Assembly: GCF_009905375.1 (NCBI RefSeq)
Contig: NC_133650.1
Coordinates: 294,266,270-294,330,269 of the forward strand
Direction: 5' to 3'
Length of the DNA: 64,000 nt
Origin: Apium graveolens
Taxonomy: Eukaryota > Streptophyta > Magnoliopsida > Apiales > Apiaceae
The position numbers were made by a program, and so were the translations under genes. Within the stretch, counting starts at the first letter, position 1, and every line of letters starts with the position of its first letter. The notes under the pieces are model-generated. The model was not told the origin of the DNA. It ran no database searches and was given only the letters and a program-made list of their open reading frames with translations. This document shows, piece by piece, positions 46,662-58,655 of the stretch.

Positions 46662-46667
46662 AATAAA
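46662..46667 (+). terminator. Viral poly(A) signal
   Basis: AATAAA in GAGAAATAAATAATATT, about 110 bp after the predicted start. Caulimovirid pregenomic RNA is terminally redundant, so its poly(A) signal lies just downstream of its own start site. The spacing fits. Confidence 0.7.
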
Positions 46668-46720
46668 TAATATTTGCCTATTTTGACAATACTTATTTGG
46701 TATTCCGCGTTTCTTATTTA

Positions 46721-47940
46721 GTTTAAGTTATAAATTACTTATTTTAAGATTTCTCAAATAGGCACATTACATAATTTTCTTTAATGGGTATATATTCAAA
46801 TCGAGGCTTAAAATTTAGTGGGCATACTCTCCAAATTGGGGCTTAGGGATTCCAAATTCAAACTATTAAATTGGGGCTTCAACTTTAGGATTCTTGGAAT
46901 GTTTTCTTACTTAGCTCAAATGATTTAGTGTGTTTAACTTATAGCTTAATTTTAAGGTATGTTTTCATATATAGAAGCTATTCCAAGTCAAGGCAGTGAT
47001 TGTGATTCCGATGGCGTTCCTGGGTATATGCCAAGCTATGGTGGAGACTGAAGGTATGAATATACAGAAGATGGTTGGTCCTCTCCTGATACAGAAGATG
47101 GTGTTGGTGTTTATAGTAAAAATGGTGTTGATGATAATTGATCTAGTTCTGATGGTACTCAGAAGGCTCAAGAATGGGTTAAAACTACAGAAATTGATCT
47201 GATATTCTAATCATTCAATAGTAAATTTATTGTTTTTCTTAAAATGCTGGTAAATTTATTTGGTCTCTTGTAGGTGAGAATTAAGGCGATGGTTGAATCA
47301 AAAAAATTTGAGGACACAAATGCATTGGTCGCTGGTGGAAAGACTGAGGGAAGATAAGGAAAAAAATATGGGAAAAGTCTTGAGGCCGATTTGGAAGTCT
47401 TGAGACTAATTTTGAGAAAAAAAAAGTGGAAAGAGTTGAGCTTGAAGATAAAGCAAGATCTTAAGGCTGATTTCGAGGGCAGAATGAATAAATTGATGCA
47501 AGAGAACATGTAATGAATGATGAAAAAGCTGGGGGAAACTAATCCAAATATTTAATTCGATATTGGCGAATGTTTAATTAAGGTGTCAAGTGATGAAGCT
47601 CAAAATGACATTCCAACGACTCGAAAAGGCACCTAAATGTAACAATATCAATATAGTTTTTTACGTTTAGTACGTCGAATATTAATCTTGTTTGTTGTTG
47701 ATTTTAAAGATTGTATTGGTTGTTTTGTTATTCCAGTTTTATATTGTGATATGATTAAAGGCAGCTATTATATCCATCCTCCTACTAAACTAGAGGATCT
47801 TAAGGTTATCAAATGAATGTGTTTATGTTATCTTTGGTTTTTAATATTTTATCAAGATTTTTATATTTTGTTGTTGCTCTTTGTGTTTGCATAAAATAAT
47901 GAAAAATATGAACCACAAAAACATAAAGAGAAGACTAATA
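46721..47940 (+). pseudogene. Truncated CACTA transposase_24-like gene, copy 1
   Basis: 46780-46900 has GGGGCTTCAAATT-type repeats like the leader at 48960-49110. 46960-47215 reads as an acidic, Gly/Ser/Asp-rich peptide with two stops. 47275-47560 is clearly similar to 55585-55880: MRIKAMVES-like start, EANTLVA-like, GRN/GKK, then QENN-like and RLGEAN-like tail. It is therefore a second copy of the C-terminal exons of the transposase_24 gene downstream. The rest, to 47940, resembles the region after 55940 only weakly (AACAATATCAATATAG against AGCAATATCATTATG). Frameshifts and stops leave no product. Confidence 0.65.
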
Positions 47941-48610
47941 ACATAAAGTTATGATTTTGTGTTAATATGTCATGATTTTGTAAAATTCAAAGGTGACTTT
48001 TACAAAATCATGACATATTAACATGAATTACATAAAAATAATTTCCACATGACTAGTGTCGTTAAATAATGATACCGATACAGTTGGATCGTCAAAAATA
48101 TTTTTTAAAAAAAGAAATTCACCATTCAGCGATATACGTGACTAGTTTGTACAACATGCACACTTGGACCACCAACTACTACAATATCATGACATATTAC
48201 AGATTTATAGCGAAACTAATTCCACATGATTAAAATCTTTAAATATTAATCTCGATACAGTTGGATCATTATAATTAATTTTTAACATAATAAAATTTAA
48301 TGATTTTAGTCATATGGATTGGTTTGCTATAAATCTGTAATATGTCCTTATATTATAGTTGTTGATGGTCCAAGTGCGCACATTCTACTAAATAGTCACT
48401 TCTATTCCTGAATGGTGAATTTCATTTTTTTAATCAAAATCATGACATATTAACATGAATTACATAAAAAACAATTCCACATGACTAGTATCGTTAAATA
48501 ATGATACCGATACGGTTGGATCGTCAAAAACATTTAAAAAATGAAATTCACCGTTCAGGGATAGAAGTGACTATTTAGTGGTAATTGTTTTTAAAAAAAC
48601 AAATATTTTT
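47941..48610. repeat. Cluster of nested foldback repeats
   Basis: A perfect 25-bp inverted repeat (47961-47985 and 47998-48022) has a 12-bp loop. A larger inverted repeat has arms at about 48109-48229 and 48302-48430, sharing ACTTGGACCA and CATATTACAGATTTATAGC. A direct copy of 48008-48155 appears at 48440-48570, sharing ACATGAATTACATAAAAA, AATGATACCGATAC and GTTGGATCGTCAAAAA. No genes are present. It resembles several MITE-like foldbacks inserted into one another. Confidence 0.8.
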
Positions 48611-49329
48611 TACGATCCAACCGTATAGATGTTAAAATCTAACAAGTTTTACATTGACATGTATTTTATGTAATTATCTTTGATGACCGAATTATTCTAT
48701 AATTTTATAATTTTTTTAAATTTAAATTTGAATTTACAAATAATTACAAAAGAATCTGATTTTTTGCTGCTTTTGTTGGTCCCGAGGTGAATTATTTGGG
48801 AGGCATAATTTTTCCCTCACCTGAAATCAATACCCCGCTTTTCCTCTTGCCAAAAACTTCAACTATACTTTCCCTCTCTCTTTCTTTTTCCAAGTTTCTG
48901 TACTGCGTGCTCTTTCTCTTTCTCTCTCTCAACCTCTCTCAATCTATCAATCTCTCAGTTAGGGTTTCAAATATTTTGTTTTAAAAATCTATTAGTGCTT
49001 CAATTAGGGCTTCGAATCCTTGTATTTCAATTAGAGTTTCAAACAAATTTTTGGGCTTCAAATCTCTGTACCTCGATTAGGGCTTCAAATCTCTCAAATT
49101 CAAGCCGTTGTAATCAGGTATGCCACTAATCTTTTTTCTTCAAACTTTGAATTTATTTTATGAATAGTGGTATGCTAAATTATTTTTTTAATATGAATAT
49201 GAGTATTTATGCATGTGTGTTTCTATTCACGTTTTTTTAGGATTTTATTTAGGTTCCTGAATGAGTGTTTTGATTTGTTTAAACCTAAATTTAATTGTAG
49301 GATATAGGTAATATGAGTGGGATTAATTT

Positions 49330-52300
49330 TTGATAGAGCTTCCGAGATCCAGTTTAGAATATGTAAGAGGGACTAAAAATTTCCTAAAAAATGCATTCCC
49401 CATTTATAAAAAAGGGGACGAAATGAAGTGCCCTTGCAAGAAATATTCAGAACGCTACTGGTATTTGGAACAAATCATCTATGATCATCTTGTTTTTAAT
49501 GGCCCTTCACAGTTACATGTCGAGTGGATTTGTGAGGACTCTAAGACGAAACTAGGAGATTCTGTTGATTTCATGGAGTATGAAGAGGGGATGGATTTTA
49601 CAGATAATTTAGATGCGTTGTTTGATTATAAAGGTAAGAAGTTTGAAAATATAGGAGGCAACAAAGGCAGATCAAATGCAGAGGCTAAAACTTCTACCAG
49701 CGTGTTGAAGAAGGAAATCAACCGCTATATCCTGGATGCACTAAATTTTCTTGATTAAGTTTCGTTATCAAACTTTGTCACTTAAAGTGTGTTCATGAAA
49801 TTAGCGAGACTGCATTTAGCGAATTACTCAAACTAATGAAAGATGATTTTCCTATCGCTCACCTTCCTTCATCTTTTTATGCCGCAAAGAATGTAATTAA
49901 AGATTTAGATCTCGATTATCATAAAACACACGCCTTCCCAAATAATTGCATGTTGTATTGGGCAGAAAATAAAGATTCAGATAAGTGTGACACTTGTGGT
50001 CTTTCGAGGTAGCTTATTGAATAAAAAAGACCTCACCGACAATGATGAACCGAAGACTTTCTGCAAAGTTTTGGAAAATGTTATGAGATATTTTCCACTA
50101 AGACCAAGGTTACAAAGGATGTTCATGTGCAAGGAATTTTCTGAAATGATGAGATGGCACGCAGTTGGATGAAACGATGATGGAAAACCATGACACCCGG
50201 CTGATGCAGCGACTTGAAAGGCGACGGATTCTCGTTATCCTGATTTTTCATCGAAATTTGTAATGTACATCTTGTTATGGCAGCTGATTGATATTACCCA
50301 TACCGTTCAATGAATTTAAGTCATAGTACATGGCCAATTGTGTTGGTAAACTACAACCTTCCACCTTGGTTATGCATAAAACACGAAAATCTGATCATTT
50401 CTACATTAATATCCGGTCCAGAATCTCCCAAGAACACATTGACGTGTATATGCAACCCTGAATTACAGAGTTAAAAAAATTATGGAATGTTGGCGTCGAA
50501 ACTTATGATGCCTTGTCCAATTAAATTTTTTAATTTAAGTGCAAGTGTATTATGGACCATTAGCGATTTTCCGGGATATGCTATGTTGTCGGGTTAGAGT
50601 ACCAAGGGTTTTTTAGCGTGTCCTGTTTCTCATTATGAGACCTATGTGGATTATCGAAAGCATAGAAAAAAGGTTTGCTATATGAATCAAAGAAATTTTC
50701 TTCATCCAACACTCGTGGAGACTGAATAAGAAGAGATTTAATGGAAAAATTGAGATGAGGAGCAGTCCAGAAATGTTAACAGGTGTAAAGATTGTAGAGT
50801 TGTTGTAGGGGTTCAAAAATCGGTTTGGAGATAAGACGAAGAAGAAAAAGACTATAACTGATTGCCCTTTTAAAAAGAAGTCAATTTCTTTTTTGATTTG
50901 CCGTATTGGAAACATAATCTACTTCGACATATCCTCGACGCCATGCTTGTAAAGAAGAGCATATGTGACAATATATTAGATACTTTACTTAATATAAGTG
51001 GTAAGTCAAAGGATCACCTAGAGGATCGTATGGATTTACAAGAGTCGGGCATAAGAAAGCCCATGCATCCTGTTGACTCTGGTAATGGAAAATATGTTGA
51101 AATAGTTGCAACAATATTTGACATGACAAATAAGGAGAAAGAAATGTTTTGCTCTTTATTGAAGAATGTCAAACTTTCTTATGGTTGTGCTTTAAATGTT
51201 GGTTGGTACGTGCACGTAAAAGAGAGAAAATTAGAGGGGTGTTAGAGTCATGATGTTCACTTTATACTATACTATTTATTACAATTTATCGTGAAGAGAA
51301 CATTGAAACCGGAGGTTATTGTACCACTGATCAGATTTGGGGCATTGTGAGAAGTCTTTGGAGCAAAGTAATAGAATTAGATGCTATTAAAAAGCTGTAA
51401 AAAGAAATCATCGAGATACTTTGTCAATTTGAAATGATTTTTATACAATCTTTCTTCGATATCATGGTGCACTAGCCTTTTCATCTTTGCAAACAAGTTG
51501 AATACGGGGAACTTGAACATCTAAGATGCATGTTTGCGATTGAGCGATATCTCAGGAAGTTAAAATCTTATGTTCGAATTAAAAGCAGATGGGAGGGCTC
51601 CATTGTAGAAGGTTACTTAGCAGAAGAGTGTGTCACGTTCTGTTCTAGGTTTTTGAGCGCTGATGGAAGTACAAAGGATATTTTAAAAGTTGGGAGGTGT
51701 TCAACAGATATAAAATTCCACATTGGAACAAAAAAGAAAAAAGATGGCAAGTTAATCAAATTAAAAGATTCAGACTGGAAAAAAGCACATTGCTACATTT
51801 TATTCAATTCCGATAGTATGGAAATAAAGAGTTATATTGAGTAAGTTCTGAAGTCCTTATTTAATTGTACTCAATTCTATAAAATTAGTATATGCACTTC
51901 TTAATTTATTTCACCTTAAAAATATTTTAGGGACCATCAAGCGATAGTGGATGGTATTGTAGATCCAAGGAAATACAAAAGGTAACGAGCACACATCAAA
52001 TACTTCTAGAAATGGTTAAGGGAAGAGGTACTGAAAAGGGACAATTTTCAAGAGATTTAGAGGTTCTTGCATTGGGTCCAAATCGAGTAGCTAGGAACTT
52101 CAATGGTTATTTCATTAATGGATACATGTTTCATATAAAATCTAGAAATTCTCGTTGTACCACATTAAATAAAGGCGTATTCTTGACTGTTGAAACCACT
52201 AGCTTTGCTAGTTCGAAAGACCAGAACCCAATAGTTGGACATGTCAACTATTACGGATCAGTAGAAGAAATTGTTGAAATTGATTACTGGGATGTTTTTT

Positions 52301-52662
52301 TTATGGTCCTTTTTATGTGTTGTTGGTACCAGGTTGAAAAAGATTCGCATGGTCTTACTCGAGTAAATTTTTCTAGGTTACACCATAAAGCTGATCCTTA
52401 TGTCATGTCGTCCCAAATGCAACAAGTATTTTATGTAGTAGATCCCATTCAAAAAAACTGCCATTATGTAGCGAAGAATTTTCCGCGGGAATGGTGTAAT
52501 TCTGAAAATATTAATGCAGTAGAAGAAGACTTGGACAATCCTCATACACATGATATTGACATTGACCATGAAATTGAAACTGAAGTTACTGATGGGGGTT
52601 GGTTTAAGGATGATGTTTCCCGAACACAAATTAACTTTGAGCCTCCTGTTCTTGATCTTTAG
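49330..52662 (+). pseudogene. TNP2-like CACTA transposase
   Basis: Domains in order: a transposase-associated domain (LEYVRGTKNFLKNAF, CPCKKY; 49330-49560); a region with LPSSFYAAKNVIKDL and CDTCGLSRY (49830-50010); the transposase_21 core (MRYFPLRPRLQRMF, DGKP and HPAD near 50060-50200; YNLPPWLC and KHENL at about 50350-50395). PYWKHNLLRHILDAML marks the core end (50898 on), then DUF4218 (ERYLRKLKSYVR, EGYLAEECVTFCSRF; 51530-51670) and DUF4216 (VNYYGSVEEIVEIDY, QVFYVVDPI, 52240-52470). Stops occur in the middle, including one where the catalytic DG motif should lie (about 50289-50294). It cut and joined element ends in life; it is dead here. Confidence 0.88.
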
Positions 52663-52987
52663 GTCAAATTAATTGTTACTTGCTACTTAGGTAATTTTAT
52701 AATTTTTTAATCTGCATATAGTAGTTTAATAATATCTGTGTTAACATAAAGTAGTGAACACTTACGATGTTTTCCTCAATCATAATTAAATGTGGATACC
52801 TTTAATTATTATTTTTTTAAAATCTTTATCATCATACACGTAAGTCGGTAATAATATATTCATTTCTAACATGATGAAAAACATATAAATATCATATTGC
52901 ACTATGGTGGAGTATTTAAGAAGACTGTTTATTTCGGTGAAAATCACTGATAGTACCATGTGTTAATGTTGAAAATTCTCGTATAGT

Positions 52988-55940
52988 GTGCTGGATAAGT
53001 ATGTGAAAGATGAGATCCATTTATCTGAAATTGGAGGAATTAATGTTACCAAAAAGAGGGGTAAATGGAAGCTACTTTTGGACAAGGAAGCAATTGACTT
53101 TGTAGAAGACTGTGATGATGGGGAAGAAGTTGATTTTTACGTTGACATCACTATTGACAAAGATGTTGAGCAATTAAGGCAAATGGAACCACATAATCAT
53201 ACATCCAAGGAAAAACTTAATTGAAGGTATACATAAATGTATATATATTACAATCTCATTCTCGTTCATAGCTGTGTAAGATTTACCAAGTCCACCATTT
53301 TCTTATTTTTATTGTTACAGATTCATCTAAGAAACCGCCATCGAAAGTACACTACCACACATCAACTTCTGTAGAAACTGAAAAAATAAAAAGAAAGCAC
53401 ATGATCTGCTAGATAAGGGGAACACTTTTTCATCAGTGCCGAATTTGATTACCAGTACGAAAAATGTTAATGTCACTGATAAAGGAAGTGCGGGGATGAA
53501 GTTAAATTTAGTCGATGAACCAGAGGAAGATACTGGATGCATATTTGTTGATTTGCAGGTAATTTTTTCTTCAATTTGTTCACTTGTAATTTTGAGGGTT
53601 GTTTTTGTTTACTTGTATTTATGTGTGTTTTTGTGCTTGTATGCTATGGTCATATAATCATTTAATTGTAGTTACCACCACCACCACTGTTGACAAATTT
53701 GATAAAGTATGAACTAGAAAGACTCGATAAAATGAAACAAGTTGATGAAGCTGCTAAATTACTCGGTTTACCTGGTCGTAAGAAACATGCTGGAGTACAA
53801 ATTGAAAAAACATAAAGAGGCCGAGGACTGCAATGAATATATTCCACAAGAGGAGGGTGCAGATGACAGTGAGGACTCATCAGAGGTACATAAAATTTAT
53901 CATTAACCAATCACTTGCCATTTTGGATTTATCCGCGTAAATTTTAACCTGGATTATTTTGGCTACATGCACAAAACATACCAAACTGAACATAGAGAAG
54001 GTAAGCTGTCAAGGCCAAAAAAATCCACCTGAAACTCGACCAAGAACTGGTTCGCTAGCCACTGCAACCAGTTACAGTGAGAAGGAACCACCATGTGCCG
54101 TCAATACAATAAAGAGGCCTCCGAAAAAAGCTAACACTGACAGGGGAGCTACAAGTTTGTGTCGTGCTCAAGTTTTAAAACCAACAAGCAGGAACTTTTC
54201 AAAGAATCAAGGAATGTTGAAGAACCCGATACAATCGCTGCTTATAATGCGATGAGAAAGTGTCAAGAGGAGAATGTTGTTGCTCTGACAATAGAGGAGA
54301 CTTTTGATTTTAAGCAGCAAAAGAGTGCAGATGAAGAAGTTGAAGCAGGTAAAATGTTGTTTTCATCTATTGACGACAGTGTTTAGTATCATCGCAGCCT
54401 TAAAATTATTTTTTTCCCTGGCATTTGTGTTTTTATTTTCACCGCAGTATTTATTTATTTATATTTTTCTTTGTACCTGGTGTCTAAAGTGATAGCTCGA
54501 AGGAAACCTAGAGGACTGTCAAAAATGTGTAAGGTTCATGCAAGGGGTCCAGATGAAAAAATAGTCATCACCTTGAATAAACAAGGGCATCTAGTTTCTG
54601 ATGATCAAAGCGTTATTACTGAGCTAAGTAATTTTATCGGGACAGTAGAAAAGAATAACGTGTCTCTCATTTACATCAATTGGCATGTTGTTCCCAAGCA
54701 ATTGAAAGAACAAATGTGGGAGTACACGCTGGTAAATTCAAACACCCTATATCGATCACTTCCTATAATTTTATTTTCTATTGGTCAGTTTAAAATTCAG
54801 TTATATGTTTGATTCATTGTAGGCTAGGTATGTCATTGCGGGGGAAGGATACCAATGGGTCATGCACAAAGTTAATGAGTCATGGAGGCAGTACAAGTGT
54901 TGATTTAAAGCCAAGTATTACGAGAAAAATCAAACCGACGAGTAAAAGATTGAGAAAAGGCCTAAATCAATTTCTCTTCAGGATTTTAAACAACTGTTAA
55001 AGTATTGGGCGGATGAAGAAGTTAAGGTACAACTAGAATGACACTAAAAGAATACAAGGCCAAAATGACACTAAAATAAGTTAGCGGCTTTAATTAATAC
55101 TAGTGGACAAAGCAGATTGTGTTCAACTGATCATTGATCTTCTTTTTATTTTTGTAGAAACTAGTTGATGACAATGCATCGCGTCATAATACATTGGTTG
55201 AGACACATACCATGGGTCCTAGAACTCATGCGCAAGCTATACAAAAGATGGTATATATAGAAATTAGTAGATTTTCATCAATTTTGGTTTTTTAGTGCAA
55301 ATAAGGATTTGTGCTTGCAATGAACATTGGGTTTGACTTTTTATAATCCTAATATGTGATGGAAAAAGAAGGTCCCAGATGTTTCCCAGCTATCTGCTGC
55401 TGAATTTTTTTTTGGAAACTTATAAGCGAACAGAGGGGAGAAGCTACAAAACAAACACTGATGAACTAAAAGCCAAATATGTAAGTATTTTCTGATTTTC
55501 TCATATAAAAGTGATCTGAGTTCATATTTGATTACATTGAGTTTATGTTTGATCTGAAATATTTGATATGGCCATCTCTGATAGATGAGGATTACGGCGC
55601 TGGTTGAATCAGGAAAAATTGATGAGGCAAATACTTTGGTCGCTGATGGAAAGAGTCATGGAAAGAACTGTCTTATTGGAAGGAATGGAAAGAAATATGA
55701 AGAAAGCTCAACTCCTGCTCCTACAAAAAATTCTACACATGAGTTGACCACAATAAATAAAGCAAGATCTCGAGGTCGATTTTGAGGCCAGAATAAGGCA
55801 AATGATGCAGGAGAACAATGCAAGGCTGATGAAAAGGCTAGGGGAAGCTAATCTGGATCTTATTAAAGACTTTTGTGTTACGGTATCGAGTGACCACGAT
55901 GAAACTTACACTCCTCTGACTCAACCAGGCACTGATGTTT
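52988..55940 (+). pseudogene. Transposase_24 (TNPA-like) gene, copy 2
   Basis: The sequence reads as several exons separated by GT-AG-like introns. 54471-54730 has the entry motif RGLSKMCKVHARGPDEKIVI and NWHVVPKQLKEQMW. 54833-55025 continues with YVIAGEGYQWVMHKVNESWR, then two stops, then LLKYWADEEVK. 55158-55250, 55368-55485 and 55585-55870 supply the later motifs (ASRHNTLV-like, ETYKRTEGRSY, MRITALVESGKIDEANTL, QENNARLMKRLGEANLDL). This is the family of proteins paired with TNP2 in En/Spm elements. At least two in-frame stops are present. Confidence 0.8.
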
Positions 55941-56289
55941 AGCAATATCATTATGTATCTACCCTACTTTTAGACTAATATCATTATGTTGCTTTTTTTA
56001 TAAATTTTCGTTGGAAGGAGTATGGTATTAATGTTTGAAGGAGTATAATGGTGTTGGAATGGGTATGGCTGTGATGGAGTTATGTCTGGATTGTTGGGGG
56101 TGGTGATTTATAAATGTTATTGGGATGGCGCAATTGTGGAGGTTTTGGTTTTGGTTTTTAATTCTGGTTTTATAAATAAAATCTACATAAATAGAACTGT
56201 CATTCCAAATTTTCTTCTTAAAAGTGTTACATTTGTTCATATTTTAATGTTGCATGCTCTTTATGTTGTATTTCCCTTTAGTGTTGCAC

Positions 56290-56480
56290 TAGACCCTGTT
56301 GATGTGGCTATGTGGTCCCCACTACTGACGTGACAATGTAGGACCCGTACTGATATGGCACCGGTGGGACTCATTGCTGATGTGGCACAAGCTGGGTCCC
56401 ACTGTTGACGTGGCAATCAAGAAAACTGTGCCATGCCAGCAAAAGTGGTCCCACGTGTGAAAAGTGTCCATCTACCAAAA
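56290..56480. repeat. CACTA-like subterminal motif cluster
   Basis: Short repeats GATGTGGCA, GACGTGGCA, GATATGGCACC and GGGTCCCACT alternate at about 30-bp spacing. Similar motifs are at 38404-38770. These are likely binding sites of the transposase_24 protein near the right end of the element. Confidence 0.6.
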
Positions 56481-57223
56481 TCAAAACAGTATTTTTTCTA
56501 AATAGCTTTTTTGTTTGAATTCATTTATGAATCAAGATTAATTCATATTATTGTGTTCTATTCATCAAAGATTTCATTTGAGTTTAAAGGTTATCATAAA
56601 AGTATGGAGGGTGATGAGTTCTAAGATAATTATTTTGATAAAAAAATAAAGAGGAATGAAAATAGATTTTTTATCACTCAACTATTAAGTCTATTAGAAA
56701 ATATTAGAAAGTGTCGACTTAATAAACATTCAAATAATTTAAAATAGTCAAGAATGTTACATGAGTTTTTTCTTTTAGTCATTCCGTTAAGTATGAATGA
56801 TATGTCCATTAAATTAATGTTGATACATGTTTAAACATTCGACGAGGTATGATAGGTAAAAAACTTAATAAAATATAATCATTGATAATTATATATATAG
56901 ACGCACACATATATATTTTTATTTATTTATAGATTGGGAAGTATATTATATATAAACTTGTTGTTTATCACACCATTATTTTATTTTATTTTCAAATTAC
57001 CTTAGTAATACCATTTTGGGTTACTCAAAATACCCGTCGTTTACTGCCCAAAATGCTCACCATACTCGTCAGACATAAATGAGCATCGACACATAAGCAC
57101 ATAACACAGGAGGAGTGTTGATCAAATTCATTGTAGTTCAAGGGGTATTGTCTGGATACACCAGAAAGGCGCCAAATTTGTCCTACTAAATATGTCGTAT
57201 GTAATTATATACCATTTAGTTAT
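56481..57223. other. Intergenic DNA
   Basis: AT-rich, no reading frames or repeats of note. A TA-rich run lies near 56890-56925. Confidence 0.5.
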
Positions 57224-57228
57224 GTTAT

Positions 57229-58650
57229 TGTAGCGGCCCCAAATTCGGGATCATGAATCTGGGTCGTCACTTATTCATCCAATTATCTGAAACCTATATT
57301 AACTCAATAATCCAATAAACCACATCATAGACCCCAAACTCTCACACACACAAGTTATGGCCTTAGAAACGATATACAATATGTATGATCTGTTATTATA
57401 AACCAAATATACATTCTAGAACCTTACACAACTACTCACAACTTCTACATGATGTTGTAGTAATCTTTAATAATAACCGAATCCTATCTGAATACTCTGG
57501 CTCACCTGAGGCAAGGCTGCAATGAGTTTACGAAAAGCTTATGTGTTTTCCATATACTGCAGTTGGTTAACTTCCTTACCGAAATATTGGTTATCTACTG
57601 TATTTTGACATTTAAATAAAGCAAGAGTGAGCAATAACATTCAAAAATAAAATAAAACAGTTTGAAAATGACTGCTAAAGTAAAATAATATTCCGTACTT
57701 TATCGTATAATAAAAAGTTTAAAATCTCGGTGGTATAAACCTGTTTCTATTTAAATCAGTTCAAATATTTATGTATATCAAAATATCTTGCCAATACAGC
57801 CGATAGTATTATATACTCAGGATAATGGCTCTCTTGGTGATATACCCCCATTTTGAAACAACATCTTTTGTTACTCAATTATTCTGCGAATAGTCTTAGT
57901 GAACCCAGCACCTAGGCTTGATTTACAGTATTGCATATCAATTCAATTGGAAGATTTAGGACATTCACCGGAGCCCCTACTATACGATGATTAGTCGTAT
58001 AGCATAATATTATCATTGTTCTCTACTAGTAGAAGGACGACTTCCTTACTACCGGTTGTTGCTGTGGCCGCATTTGGGCTTATATGCTTCCCCTTTCTCC
58101 CGGGTATATTTTGCACACTTCGCATGTCCATCGGTATACATGGTACCTTCTCATGCGGAAATTAATTAGGAGTCTCCCTAGTACACAAAGTACTGGAGTC
58201 TATCCCTTCTTGTCCTTTAAGAAATCTATCATATATCTGGAACTTGTATTGTTTCCTAAACATACTGCTTGTTGATAGGTACATACCGATATATATACAT
58301 ACTTCGGGGAATTTTTGGAGGAAATATTACGTTAATATGAGTTGACCGTTGTCAACATATAAGAATTTAAGGGGGAGTTCCTTTTGACACTATCGTCAAA
58401 ATATTCAAAATAAGTTGAAATAATATTTTCGAAGACTTGAAAGTACTCGAACGATTTTATGAAATTCAGAAAATATTGCAAAATAGAATTTATGACTTTT
58501 ACATTCACTCGTTTATTAAATTTAATCATAATATCAACTCGGAAACTAAATTAAATACTTGTATATGGTGCGGTCATAAAAATTTTCATTGATCGTCAGA
58601 ATTACTATTCATTAACGTTTTACAAAGTCCAAAAAATTCGGGTTATTACA
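57229..58650. mobile_element. Solo LTR (1,422 bp), probably Ty3/gypsy
   Basis: The block starts TGTAGCGGCCCCAAATTCGGG and ends AATTCGGGTTATTACA. It is flanked by a perfect 5-bp duplication, GTTAT, at 57224-57228 and 58651-58655. The terminal sequences resemble LTRs of the Tekay/Del chromovirus group as I remember them. No internal retroviral domain lies between the duplications, so this is a solo LTR. The small frames inside are not genes. Confidence 0.88.
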
Positions 58651-58655
58651 GTTAT

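Larger units (their letters stand above)
39243..46720 (+). mobile_element. Endogenous caulimovirus-like pararetrovirus, one near-complete linear copy
   Basis: Gene order and content match the Caulimovirus layout as known for that genus: end of ORF I, ORF II, ORF III, ORF IV, ORF V, ORF VI, then a promoter with a TATA box, repeats and a poly(A) signal. Adjacent ORFs overlap by a few bases, as in compact viral genomes. About 7.4 kb is present; most of ORF I (movement protein) and the leader are absent. Every ORF from II to VI has at least one stop or frameshift, and a 752-bp hAT-like element lies in ORF IV. The copy is therefore old and defective. The right boundary (about 46680-46740) is approximate. 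Confidence 0.9.
48787..56480 (+). mobile_element. CACTA (En/Spm) element, decayed
   Basis: The two En/Spm gene types are present on the plus strand in the usual order: TNP2-like transposase (49330-52662) and transposase_24/TNPA-like (52988-55940). Before them lies a leader with TTAGGGCTTCAAAT repeats (48960-49110), and after them a subterminal motif cluster GATGTGGCAC/GACGTGGCA (56290-56480). Terminal CACTA repeats at these edges were not found, so the ends are approximate. Many stops and frameshifts rule out activity. Confidence 0.75.

Noticed and set aside
40142..48030. Shared string ACATGAATTACATAAAAAT at the viral ORF IV start and in the foldback at about 48021
   Set aside because: The match ends abruptly after about 20 AT-rich bases on both sides, so chance is the simplest explanation.
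57229..58650. Host gene in the 57.2-58.7 kb block
   Set aside because: TG...CA ends and the 5-bp duplication show an LTR; frames inside are short and unrelated to known domains.
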